64,000 nucleotides of DNA from Cinnamomum chago. Taxonomy: Eukaryota > Streptophyta > Magnoliopsida > Laurales > Lauraceae. The translations under genes and the position numbers were made by a program. Where the stretch lies: positions 18,938,501 to 19,002,500 of the forward strand of contig CP142456.1 in assembly GCA_038049695.1 (NCBI GenBank), given 5' to 3'. Of this stretch, positions 44,623-57,004 are shown in pieces. Below the pieces are notes generated by a model, which was given only the letters and a program-made list of their open reading frames with translations, was not told where the DNA came from and did not search any database. Numbering within the stretch: position 1 is the stretch's first letter; the number at the start of each line of letters is the position of its first letter.

Positions 44623-47600
44623 TAAATGATAGTAAAAAAATTATCACCAAAAAGAAAAATAGCATTGCCTTTAAAATCATTATGAGTGAGGCTTGTGTGA
44701 AAAGTCTTGCTTATCATTTGATATGGTGTCACTTGAATTTGACACTCGCTCAAGTTTGCTATTGGATGAAAACATAAATTATCAATTGATGAGATAGAAG
44801 GGCTGGGATGATTACACGGGGCTGATCTCTCTCTCTTTTTCTTTTTCAGGATGAGATTTTCATGTCTCCCATCCCCATAATTTTCATTCATCTAAGTGGG
44901 CCTCACAGTGGATGCATATGAATGAGAAAGGATGAATGGGTTGGATTAGAGGTGTGCTCAATCCTAACCCCTGATCTTGAGAAGTGGGAGTTTGATGACT
45001 ACGTCTCGTATAGTTTTTGTGATAAAATCTAGTTGGCTGAATCAATTAGGGGTGTTCGTGGGCCGGGCTAAGGCATATCGAGGCCCGTCCCTACTTTAGA
45101 AATACTGGCCTAGGCCCGGCCCAAGCCCGACACTGGCCATTAAAGCTTGGCTTGAGCACGCCCATTTAATCAATCGGGCCGGGCTGAGCTTTTCATCACT
45201 TTTGTGGGAATTAGAGCACTAATTAAATTAAATTACTTGCATTTCTTGCACAAGCCGGGCTAGGCCGGGCCGGGCTATGGGCTTTCTATCACTTACTCCA
45301 GGTACGGCCCATTTATTAATTGGGCCCTCATTGCATATCCAAGCCCGGCCCAATCGGGCTAAGCCCGGATCGGGCTCGGGCTGGCCCAACCCATGAGCAC
45401 CCCTAGTATAAATGTCAAATTAAAGCCAATGCCATTTTCACTAAGTGGGTGTCTATATGTGGGAATGGATGACATTTATCATTGGTCAGCCGGATATGAA
45501 GACCATCGAGAAGCATAGAGGGGTCTTCTAGAGAATTTAAGATGTTGTTTTTATATAAGGTCCACTTGTGATCAATCCAATCCTTTTACTAAAAGCAAGG
45601 GATGCAAAAGTGTATCTGATTCTCTGATTATATGAAGGTTCCGATTTTAAAAAATAGTGCTTTGGATTTGTTTTAGTTTTTTTATTATAAATGTGTCTAA
45701 GTCTGAACCGGATTTAGGCTCCGATTGCTAAATGAGTCCATTTCTGGATCCATATAGGTTCCGGCTTGTGGACTTGGGATCTAGCTTATGGATTGCATTT
45801 TTAAGATATTGATCTCAACTTCGTATAGGCTAATTTAAAAAAAATTCATGTTACAACGTATGTATTAGTTCCATAGATGTTGAGTATTGGTTGAGGAAGG
45901 TACACTTGATGGATTGTTATTGGGTTCAATGATATACCTATTTTAAGCAAAAAAATATAAAATAAAAATAAAAAAACAAGTCAAAGTCAGTTTCAAAACT
46001 GAACTTGCTTCTTGTCAAAGTTGGTTCTAGAATCGGATCCAAAACTAGGAAAACAAATTCTGAGCTAGAACCGCCTATGCAAAACGGTTCCAATTTTTGG
46101 ATCTTTCGTGGTTTCGGCCTGGAACTAACATGTTTGCATCCTTACTAAGAGCTACCCTAGGCTTCTTTAAATTAGTAGTAATCTTAGTTTGGTATTGACC
46201 AAGCCATCAATAACGATTGATTTTTATCGCAATGAACTTGCACCATCAATAGCTATTGTGCTTTCATACCTAAAATTAACTACTAAGTGCCTATTTGTTT
46301 CATATAATTGAACATGTAGAAACCGGCAAACTTTTATTTCAAAAAATGGTTAAAAAGTGAACAAACGAGTGAAAATATTATAAAAGCAAAAAAATTATCT
46401 CCCCTTCAATGGAAAATGAATGAAGCGAAGGTGATAAATAAATACACAGCCTTCAACCTAGTAATTTAAATCTTGCCAATGGTGGATTATATCCCAGGCT
46501 GCCTCACCTCATATTAGGCCTATCAATTGAGCCCATTAAAATGGGTAATTGGCCCGGCTCAATCCCGAGAATACAGGGTTTTAAAAAAAATTGAGCCCGG
46601 CGGGCTAGGTTCGGACAATAGTTTTAAAACCAGCCAAAATGGGACTGGAAATGGGCAGAATATGCGCTCACAAGCAAATTTACTAAATTTTAAGCAATTC
46701 TTGTAAATATCTCTTAACAAAAACATACAAACTACATTAATGCCATAAAACTCCAATGTGGATATTTTCATTTATCCACATTGATATTTATTGATATAAT
46801 TTCAGGAAAAAGGACTCGGTATACTGTTCTAAAGAAAAGTCAGTAAAACTTTCCACGGAATAAGATATTGATCTATAATCGTTTCACACATTTTTTTTCT
46901 ATTAGTATCATTTCATGTAATTGTCACCGACTTAACAACCCTATGCAATTCAAGATCCACTGGAAATGAAATATTCGAGAAGCATTTCTTTAAAATTAAA
47001 ACAAAATCTAGCACTATAACCTTGCCAACTATAATCCCTTTCCCATCATTGTTTCAGTGAGCTAATTGATACTCAAAGAAACCAATTAACTGCCATCTAC
47101 TGTAATCTAAAGAAATAAAAAATAAAAGGCCAAACTATCAATATTTTCAGCAAGTCTATAACCATATCAAGTTCAAATCCTACATTGTTCTAATTTGAAA
47201 TTCAACAGCAGAAAAACTAGAACCAAAACTAAAAAACCTCTGGAACTCAAAATTGCAAACATAATCAAATATCAACTTCTCTTTAGTTAAAAGGAAAAAC
47301 CTAAAACATCAAAACCCAAAACCAAAGGAGATTCAACTTCCATTCAATAAGAACTTATCAAGAGTTCCAAATCATAAATAAAAATATCCACATAAATGAA
47401 TATCTCTTGTCATACCTCCACAATAATCAATTTCAAACATAATGAAACATATTGTAAATATCTCTTGACAAAAACATACAAACTATTCCATATGGATATG
47501 AATAAACAAATATAATAGACCTACACATAGTTTTAAAAAATGAGGAGGGTTTAAAGTTCGGTTCACACCCGGTGTTTGGTGGTAGTATATGAATAATTAG

Positions 47601-48420
47601 ATAATGTTTAGCTTATATTTAGATCGTGCAAAGCCTTGGCCCCGTCTGGGCCGCACATGACGGGTTTTGACATAGGCCCATCCAATTTCGGGCCGAGATT
47701 AGACAATCCTCGACAAGCACGCCCAATATTCGGAACTGGATTGGACAGCCCAAGCCTAGGCCTAGCCTATCCCATAGACGGGCCTACCTCATAACCTTCA
47801 CCGCTAATTTCTTTAATAATCCTTAAGTGTAGATCATTTGACCCTGAATTCCCATGTATTTTATGCAAATAAACAAGACCTAACAATTATCTCTAGAGAT
47901 ATGTTTATTAACATGAGAACTCCCCACTGTTATAAGTACTTTGATTTTTCTTTGCAGTCACTTTTTTGCCATTTAAAATGATTATTTTTTGCATTAAAAA
48001 TTGAAAATAACCAAAATGATCTTCTGCAAGTAAAATAAAAAGATCTATAAGATTGGAATTATTGGTTTTCATTTCCTGCAAGAGAGCGAAATACTACATT
48101 CGAATTTCTTGGATGGAAAATCAAGATCCTCTCTATCAGGAAAATATAATTTTTCATTTTTTTAATAAAAAAAGTGAAGAAATAAAAGAAAACTTCCCTC
48201 TCTACACATACAAGTTTTAAGTATGTCTTCTTGACCTCATCTTTCCTTGATTGCCATTCATCTAGGTGGGTCCCTCAGGAGAGTTAATTTTACTTTTTTC
48301 TTAGAAACAAATCTGATCTTCCCTTGATTGCCCTTAATCTCAGTGGGCCCCACATGAAGTGGGGCAGCCTTTTGTTTTTAGGGAGGAAAAAAAAAACACC
48401 CCAGAAAAACCCTACTAGCC
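44623..48420. other. Intergenic with small repeat remnants
   Basis: AT-rich sequence carrying a hAT-like MITE (45047-45405) and a second patch with scattered ggcccggc words at 46540-46620 and 47630-47790. A ~40-bp sequence (gtaaatatctcttaacaaaa and following) recurs at 46705 and 47455 with few changes, so 46540-47790 may be one decayed repeat. No coding exon is recognised. Confidence 0.5.
45047..45405. mobile_element. hAT-like MITE rich in GGGCCGGGC
   Basis: Ends TAGGGGTGTTCGTGGGCCGG and (reverse of the right end) TAGGGGTGCTCATGGGTTGG, about 359 bp. Flanking 8-mers gaatcaat and gtataaat agree at 6 of 8 bases, as for a decayed 8-bp hAT target duplication. The interior is built of ccgggc/gcccgg words and has no coding capacity. 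Confidence 0.65.
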
Positions 48421-48446
48421 CCCACCAACTCTAATCAGTCCGCGCC

Positions 48447-48582
48447 CTTTATCCCTCTGTTTCTCTCATCCACTTGAGCGGCGTCTTCCTTCATCAATCC
48501 ATTTGCAGAGGTTACTTTATCCCTCTGTTTCTCTCATCCACTTGAGCGGCGTCTTCCTTCATCAATCCATTTGCAGAGGTTA
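48447..48582 (+). repeat. Perfect 68-bp tandem duplication in TOC34 leader
   Basis: The unit ctttatccctctgtttctct...cagaggtta occurs at 48447-48514 and 48515-48582. Each copy ends in a splice-donor-like GAG|GTTA: the first continues CT, the second GT. The unit lies in the CT-rich 5' leader just upstream of the likely 5' UTR intron (48579-49479). Confidence 0.88.
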
Positions 48583-49502
48583 GTCTCTCTCTCTCTCTCT
48601 CATATCTCTTTATCCCCATTTCTTAAACCCTAATATCTCAGACCTAACACTAACCCTAACCCTATCCTCAAAATCTCATTCTAACCCAGTAACCCTATTA
48701 TCTTCACAGATGTTAGTGAACTCTTTTGAAAAACAGATAATGTAGGATTTGATGTCTTTTTGGTTCCTAAACCCCCCAATTTTGAAGAAAGACACTTGGG
48801 ATTTTAAACTCAACAGGACTGAGTTTTATGTCACTAAATCCCTAATATCAGAGACAAAAAGAAGGTTTCTTGAGGCGAACTTAGCTCCAGATTTATCTGC
48901 CTGAGATTAAAACAATCCCCCAATTTCAAAAAACGCAAGTTGATGTGTATTACTAGCAGTTCCCACTCTATTGGAAAGAAAATCAGAAGTTATCTTCAAA
49001 TTAATGATGGTTTTTTTTTAATGTATAAATTCTCATACTTTATAGCGTTGTGAATTTGGTATCCAAGTTGGGTCTGGGTATCTAGCGCTGTTACCTGATT
49101 CATTGTTTGATCAATTTGAATTTGAGTTTGGGTTAAATTTGTCTGTTTCCTCATACTAGTAGAAAGAGGGTGGGAAAAGGGACTATTTTGGTAGGTTCTT
49201 TTAGGTTTTAAAAGAATTTTATTTTTGCTATCTTTTTTTTCCCCTCTCTTTTTTATGGTTTAATGATTACACTCTCTTGAGTCAATTTGTTCTGTTTGAT
49301 TTCTATCCATTGATTTTCTCATCCATAGATGTGTGATTTTTTTTTTTTTTTTTGACATTGATTCTTCTTTGTTGATTTATCAATCATTGGATTATTCTTT
49401 ATAATTTTGTTGTTCTCTTTTTATCTTAAATAGATATATTGCACCAACTAAAACTTTGTGGTTTTCTTATTCTTTCTAGGTGGGTTATTAGGAGACAGAT
49501 TG

Positions 49503-52500
49503 ATGACAACACAGCTAATCCGCGAATGGACAGGAATTCAGCAGTTCCCACCAGCTACACAGTCAAAATTGCTGGAATTGTTGGGGAAATTAAAGCAAGA
49601 GGTTTGGTTCTTTTGTTTTTATTAGGTTTCATTGGTTCCTAATTACTCTGTTCTGTCTCAGTGAAATTTTGTTAGATCCCACTGAATAGCTTTTGTTGAT
49701 AGGTTACAATAGAGGTCATGAATAAGTGAGAAAGTACATCCAAAAAGCAGTCTATTAAGATTATGGAGGCTAGCAGAGACAATAAAATCAAGTTTAAAGA
49801 ATTTCCAATCATAAGCTCAGATCTAGTAACCCCTGCTCTTGCCCCAACAATAGCTTTTGTTGAAACAAAATTTTTTTTCTATAAACCCCCAAGATTTCTA
49901 ATATTTGTAAATATACATTTGTGGTTTCAGTATTTGGAAATACCTCCCTGCTCTCATTTATGTCATGTAATAGAATATGTGAAGTTGACAATAATGAAGA
50001 AACAGGCGAGGTTGAAGGCCGAATATTTATAAAAATGCCAACTTTGCCTTTGCATCCACCAAGCAGTCACTCAAGCACTAATCGTTATTATTTATATATA
50101 TATATATATATATAAAGGTTTCTTGGATAGAGAAGTAAGTAAGCCCATATAATTTCAATATTTGATGATGGATTCCGCTTCGACATTTCTCTTACCTTTC
50201 ATGTCCTTCAATCTGTATGATATGAAGGGTTTCTCTCCATATCTCTCCCATGCATGAAAAAGAAGTCATGTGTTTTAAAACTTTTATTAGTCCAATGGTA
50301 GGTCGTGCAGGATTGAGATTCATTATTAGTAGAGATAAATGATTGGTTTGGATTTAATGAAATTGGCCCCCTCTTGATAAAACTGAATTTTGTACGGTTA
50401 CTTTCTCCTGCCAAATGTACTAACTAGAGTAACTATTAAATTCTTTTGCAATATGTCTTCTCATATATGGGCCTCAAAGACAAAAACGTTATCGCAAACT
50501 TTTAATAAAATTGGAAATCGTAAGACCCTTAATAGATGGGCCTCACCATACGATTTCCCTGACTTGCAGCATCAAGACCTGAACTCAATCCATTGGTTCA
50601 TTTATGCTCATATTACCCATCCTTTTAAGATTTGAATTAGGATTTTTTTTCTTCATTCCATGGAAAATGGTTTCCTATGGGGATTTAAAAATCACTTTTC
50701 TGTGCCCATTTAGAGATGAATTTTTGCATAGAAACAAAATCATAAACCTAAATCTCTAAGAAAATAAGGGGCTAGGTTTTAAAAAAATAATAGAATAATA
50801 TTTCTCATCTCATTACAATTCTTATTATGTAAACCTCACATTAATTCTACCCTAAAATGCATTAAAACCAATTATCTAAGATCCAAATATTATGACATGT
50901 TTGCGATTGCCTATTATGTACATCCCTATGCATCAGGCTAGAAGAGAAGATGAGGAGGAAGAAGATCAAGATCATCAAAACAAGGCCAGCCTTCCATTCA
51001 TAGAGTTCTTATCCATTGGAAGCTTTACCTTACAGTGGCCCTATGAACAAATGCATTGCACATAAATCCTAACCTTTATCTAGAAACCTTCATGGTCGTA
51101 GTTGCTGTAACTATAAGGATAGTGAAATGGTTTTATACAAGATACTTGTATGCCTTGTACTTGGCTGATATAGGTCACTGTGGCAAACATTATCTAAAAT
51201 TATGTATAGTTCACAATGCAATGCATCTATCTAATTCAATCTTCTTGAGTTGTGCTCAGTAGATGAAGACCAAACAATGACTGAGGAAATCTTACCTAAA
51301 CATAGTGCTCTTACTAATTTGTCCAGCGAATCACAGAAAAAAAAATCTTACCTAATCGAACCTGGGTTCTCTCTCTCCCCAAATCTAGTATAATCTCAAT
51401 CACTCTATACCCGAATCTCCAAATTCTAATTCCAAAACCTAATCCTTAAACCCTAAGCCCAAAATAATTAAATCCTAAATGGAAGCCCTAAGCCCTAATT
51501 CCCCAAATTCCTTTGATTGGTAAGCCCTAATTCCCAATGACTCTAAATCCATAAACCCTAAATCCAAATTAGAAGCATTGAAACCCAAATACCTAAATTG
51601 CTAACTTGATAAAGCATTGAAATCCGAATTGCTTAATTTTTAATATATGTTTCTGCACGATTTTCTGCGTAGTGGAGCATTTGTTTGCGTTTTGACGTGA
51701 TTTTGATTGTCTTCTTTTTGTTTCCATATAGCGCCAATGTGTGAGTGAGCTCTTTGGATTGGAGCCCACTGTGTGAGTGAGCTCTTTGGAGCTTTAGCAT
51801 TTTTCTTGTAAAGGGTAGTAGATAGTAACAAAATTATGGAAAAAATTGAGGATGGAGAGGAACTATTTTGAGATAGCATTTTACTTATTTCTTCTTCTTT
51901 TTTGAAAATTTTTCCTTCGAAGTTGGACCATAATATAATGTCTAATCTCCAATAACTGTCGTGCATCTAGTTGAGTTCCGCATGAGTTGTACATTTTCCA
52001 AAGAAAGACATGTAGATGCTATCACTACATAGAACCAAGTTCTTTATTAAGAAATATAATCCATGTAGCACAGAAGCTAAAAACCCACTGGTTTCAGTCT
52101 AGGTAATGAAATTTTTTCATTCAAAAACCAATGGTAGAAAGAAGGGCATCCAAGAAGCACCCTTGTGGATTGTCTGCTTAGGTGAGCTGCCTGGGTGACC
52201 TCTTTGAGGGTTGGAGCTTTAGTATTTTTCTTGTAAAGGAAAGTAAATAGCAGCAAAATTATAGAAATTGAGTTTTAACTACTTATTTCGTCGTCTTATT
52301 TTCTCTTTTGCTACTGTTTCATGTGAAAAAAAAAAAAAAGTTTAGCAAAAGTTTAGCCCCACCCAAACAAAAATCCTGGGTCCGCCACTGATCATGTATA
52401 TGGGTAAAGGATGCATTCATTGAAGTGCACGTACCATTAATATCTATTACAGTTGATGCTAATCTCCATGGCAGTTTTGTGTTGCTTTGTAGCTATGGCA

Positions 52501-55500
52501 ATGCATTATCCTAGTTTGCCTCAACAAGTCTGGGTCCGTAGTAGTGATTTTGATAATAAGTAGTGAAATTTCTGCACTAATAGAATCTCCTTCCTTGCAT
52601 GTTTCATCGACAAATAGTCCTCATGTTCATCATATTTTCAAAATGTTTCCGAGGTTTACCCAATATCCATGTCTCTATTTTGTTTTACTATTATTGTTCT
52701 TCTTAGCCCCTTTTAATAAAATTTAGTTTCTATTCATATAGATTTATATAGTTTTACTGTTTGTGGCTTTATTAGATCTGGATCAATATGTGTAACTTAA
52801 TCTAGTGTCTGAAATACTTTAGATTGTTTAAAGTGTTAAAATGTTGATATTTTGATACATCTCTTTGTAGAATGTGAGCACTTTAACGATCCTTGTTATG
52901 GGAAAAGGAGGTGTGGGGAAATCTTCGACAGTGAACTCCATCTTAGGGGAGCGTGTGGCTGCCGTCAGTGCTTTCCAGGTCTGTAATAACCATATTAGTT
53001 ATGATAATGGTCTTGATCAGAGCTTGCAACACTATTGGTAGATGCTCATTTCCACTGTTGGTTTCAATCATGTAACCAATCTCAATATATATTATATTTT
53101 TACATTTTGAGATGGGTTTGGAGTCAGCTCCGGATTGACATCTCTAGGTAGACCTTGATGAATGTGGATTCTTTTCAGTGGATGTATTCAAATTGCTAGC
53201 CATGAATGTGATGGGTTCTGGATGGGGATGGGGGGATACTGTTATATCGCCCGTCTCACAAGTTCCTACCAAATGGTGATTGGCTGAAATATAAATACTC
53301 CATTTATCTTAAGCAGCAAAAACATAGACCATCACATGAAAATTGGTTAGGTATGTGATTTTTTTCTGATTCTGTCCTTTTATCTTATTGCTTCATTTCA
53401 CATGCAGACAGAAGGATTGAGACCCATAATTTGTTCACGATCACGGGCTGGTTTTACTCTTAACGTCATTGACACTCCTGGGCTTGTGGAGGGAGGATAT
53501 ATCAATGAACATGCTCTTGAGATTATAAAGCGGTTGGTATTAGAATGACGTATCCCTTACGATTTCTAAGAATTTCTTATTATTAGATTGGCCCTTCATG
53601 CTTCCAGTGCCATATCTAGAGGCTTTGTGGTGCTTCCTTTAGTCACTTAATTATTTCCTTATAGCATTTTCATCTCTTAGTTTGTCAAGATGTTATGTTG
53701 AAGGTTGTGTTTTGCTTGAATGACAGGTTCCTGTTGAACAGGACGATCGACGTCCTCCTATATGTTGACCGGTTAGATGCATATAGAGTGGATAATTTGG
53801 ATAGGCAGGTTATTAAAGCTATCACTGATAGTTTTGGCAAAGGAATATGGCACAGAGCTATTATCGTTCTCACGCATGCTCAACTCTCTCCACCAGATGG
53901 GTTAAATTATGATGAATTTTTCACAAGAAGGTCAGAAGCACTTCTAAAAGTTGTTCGTTTAGGTGCTCGGATTAAAAAACAAGAACTCCAGGTATCATGT
54001 TTCTCATCTGAAAGATGCCAATTCAAATTGTATTCAATTGTGCATGTTTTTTATATTGTCTATGGAGTATGGACTTGTTATTCATGTTGGTGTCTGAACT
54101 CTAAAATCTTTGTAGTTTCTTTCAACGACCAACCTTTTGTTGGGAGAAGACCAAATAACTGATGGAGTCTCATAAGACTTAGTTACATTTCAGAGTTTTC
54201 ATTTAATTTAAATTTTGTATTAATGGATTGATCCCAAGGATCCTGGATGGGTTGTAAAACCCTAAAATATTCTAACATTTGATATTAGAGCGGTCCTGGT
54301 TTCAATCCAGTGATTCATTAAAGTTTCCTTCATCTGTCAATGGATTTTAACTTTAGGATTTTTTGGATCTTCCGAAGGTTTAAACCCACTGACCTAAAAT
54401 CCTTAAGGGCCCGTTTGGAAATTTTACCGTAAAATAAAGATAAAGTAAAGCATCAAATTAAGAGAGAATAAAATATAAGTGGGTTATGATGGTATTTTGT
54501 TTTTAGTTGTTTGGTATGGAATGTTTTTGACTTTTTGTATAGAAAAGTCAAGTTTTTTTTTTTCATTTTAGTGGAGAAAGGATGCTGCTTTTTTACTTTT
54601 TTTTTTTTTAAAAGGAGGAAATTTTGAAAAAGTGTACTTTGATGTGACCCCTTGTCCGAAAAATGGAGGCTTTACTTGACTTTTACTAAACTAGTAAAGT
54701 ACTTGACTTTTACTAAACTAGTAAAGTGTTAAACGGGCCCGGGCCGGTTTGTCAATTTACTATTAAAGTAAAGTAATTAAAGCCTTCATTTTTCAGACAA
54801 GGGGTCACATCAAAAGTACACACATTCAAAATTCCCTCATTCAAAATTCCCTCATTCTTTTTAAAAAAACGAGTCAAAGCAACCTTCTTTACCCACTAAA
54901 TGACAAAAATACATCAACTTTTTACACAAAAAGTAAAAAAGATTCCTTACAAATCCACTAAAGACAAAATACCATCATAACCCCCTTATATATTATATTC
55001 TCTTGATTTGATGCTTTACTTTATCATTATTTTACCATAAAATTACCAAACGTGTCTGTGAATAAAGGTTTATTTCACAGAATATATATTTTTTGGGGAA
55101 CTTGACAAAAGGGACATGAAAAGACAAGTAGGATTGATTTTTTTTTAATTACTTTTTATTATGGTCATTTTTTTAACTTTTTAAGTAAAAAAAACTACTG
55201 TGTACAGTTGTTCTATTTGCTGTGGTAGTCTTGCAAAATTATTTTCAATTTGCTTCTATGTTCTCTGTGATCGACTCTGCTAAAATTTCTAAAGATTAAG
55301 TACTTATTGATCTGGATAGTTTTTTCCTGCACTTTTGTGTTAAGTTTTGTCAACTGATTCAATTCAACCATTTAAGATCATCTTGATCAACTTAAGATTC
55401 CTCATCAGTAAGTGTACAAACGAATAGTCTGGTATGATGTGTAGGTTATAGCTGAGTATTTCCTTAAATGATGTGTAGGTTATAGCTGAGTATTTCCGTA

Positions 55501-57004
55501 AATGCACTTTTTGCATAATTTGGAAATTTGATATGGAGACAGTCTCTGTTAGTGTGCCTGTCAAATCAGTGGTATAAATCACAAAATTGTAGGCCCGTCA
55601 CATGTTTTTGGACAGTTTTGACTTCATAATATATCTTGGTGCCTGCGGTTTTCTGATGTAACTCCTACATCTTTAGGATCCTGCGATGCCGATTGCTTTG
55701 GTCGAGAACAGTGGGAGATGCAACGTGAATGAAAGCGGTGAAAAGGTACTACCTTTTGATTTCTGCCTATACCTTATTTACTGAAACAGTCCTATGAGAT
55801 TATTGTGAATTTGTTTGTTGAATTCACAGGTTCTTCCTAACGGCACTGTGTGGATCCCAGACCTAGTGAAGATGATTACAGAAGTCATCTCAAATGGTAG
55901 CAAAGCAATTGTGGTGGACAAGAAGTTGATTGAAGGCCCCAACCCAAATGATAGAGGAAAGTTCTTCATACCTCTCATTTTGGCCTTTCAGGTTAGCTAT
56001 TCTAAGTCACTAATACATCATTTAAATAGGGTCATTGTCTTGGCAAATTTATGCTACATTTTTGGGTATGCCAGAATCTTGTGAATTCATTAATGTTATA
56101 CTACAGTGTTGCAAACTATTGCAGTGTCGGGTCTAACAGCCTCACTTTTCGAATGGAGCTTCTCTCTTTTTTTGAACATCATCGTGTCCCTTATTTTGCT
56201 TCTCACTGACTTTTTCATTCTTTGAGACATATAAAAGTCCTGCAAAGATGAAAAACTCAAAACATAAAATCTGACATGGAGTATGCCATTCTATCCAAAA
56301 ACAATGAAGCATACGATGCTCAGCCAACTCAGGAGCTAAGTTTCAAGACAAATTCTCTGTTCAACAATCAACATCATTCACTTGGTGCACCACACCATGG
56401 CCTGCTGTAACTCTTATCTGTCTAAGAATTTTACTTCTTCAGTTGCCTTTGCTCCCAGAGTAATGTTTGAATTGTCCAATTGGATGACTCAGATTTTTGA
56501 CAAAGAGTCCCCCTCTGACTTCCATCTCTAGCGGGCTTACATATAATGGTTGGTAGCATTGTGGGGCAAGGTGAACCCACTATGGAATGTTGACCAGATT
56601 TGAACTTTCAATGAGGGTGAACCACTATTATCTCTAACCATGGTATTTAATTTTACAAATTTATTAACCTCTCCTTTTGGACGAAAAGGAAACAAGTACT
56701 GTTTTCTTGTATGCCTATAGCTTATTTTAGCCAAAAGGCCGAGAAAGGTAAGCGTGCCCAGCTTATGGTGACTTGCCTAGACCTATTAAAATAGGGGGAA
56801 AAAAATGAAAGAAAAAAGAAAAAACTCGATTTACTGTGGGATCTGCAGCTGTTCACTGTACTTACAGTGTTCCTTGTTGCTAACTTAAATTCACTAATTT
56901 TTGGAACTGTGCAGTACTTTTTCGTTGTGAATAACATTCAGAAAAAGATAAAGGAGGACATTGCAATGGAGCCTCGGCCTGATTGGGAGCTTCGCGATAT
57001 GTGA
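49503..57004 (+). CDS. TOC34: TOC34-type chloroplast import receptor GTPase
   Basis: Receptor GTPase of the chloroplast outer envelope that recognises preproteins and docks Toc159 at the Toc75 channel. Seven coding exons in one frame with GT..AG introns: 49503-49601, 52871-52978, 53408-53532, 53727-53991, 55677-55745, 55830-55991, 56915-57004; 305 residues, as in TOC33/34. The N terminus LIREWTGIQQFPPATQSKLL is the family start. G1 GKGGVGKS is at 44-51 and G3 DTPG at 91-94. The dimer-contact segment LDAYRVD has Arg 131. The family G4-like THAQ is at 160-163 and ENSGRC at 209-214. A C-terminal hydrophobic anchor (FFIPLILAFQYFFVV, about 266-281) is followed by a short basic/acidic tail ending DWELRDM. 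A further 5' UTR intron is likely (48579-49479, acceptor ttctttctag). The intron after exon 4 carries a foldback MITE. The frame is intact. TOC33 and TOC34 cannot be told apart here. Confidence 0.94.
49602..52870 (+). other. TOC34 intron after exon 1 (3.3 kb)
   Basis: A long intron. It contains a (TA)n run at 50093-50114 and a patch of degenerate aaaccctaa/taagccctaa words at 51410-51600. An imperfect ~75-bp repeat (ggagctttagcatttttctt and following at 51789, again at 52216) is also present. No nested gene is recognised. Confidence 0.7.
51410..51600. repeat. Degenerate telomere-like (CCCTAA) words
   Basis: aaaccctaa, aagccctaa and ctaaatcc words recur about ten times with irregular spacing. 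This is either a much-decayed interstitial telomere-type repeat or chance telo-box clustering. Confidence 0.45.
54407..55060. mobile_element. Long-TIR foldback MITE in TOC34 intron
   Basis: The left arm (54407-~54690) begins gggcccgtttggaaatttta. The right arm (~54760-55060) ends taaaattaccaaacgtgtct. Both arms share, inverted, aaagtaaagcatcaaat, ggttatgatggtattttgt and gatgtgaccccttgtc. There is no coding capacity. Flanking taa on both sides (54403-54406 and about 55062) would fit a Tourist/PIF-Harbinger type, but this is weak. Confidence 0.75.
55435..55502. repeat. 34-bp tandem duplication in TOC34 intron
   Basis: tgatgtgtaggttatagctg and following occurs at 55435 and 55469. The second copy has one change near its end (ccgtaa for ccttaa). 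Confidence 0.85.

Noticed and set aside
52345-52395. Sequence resembling the end of a known plant repeat (minus strand CAGTGGCGGACCCAGGATTT)
   Set aside because: Only one end is visible and no matching second end or flank duplication was found, so no element is called.
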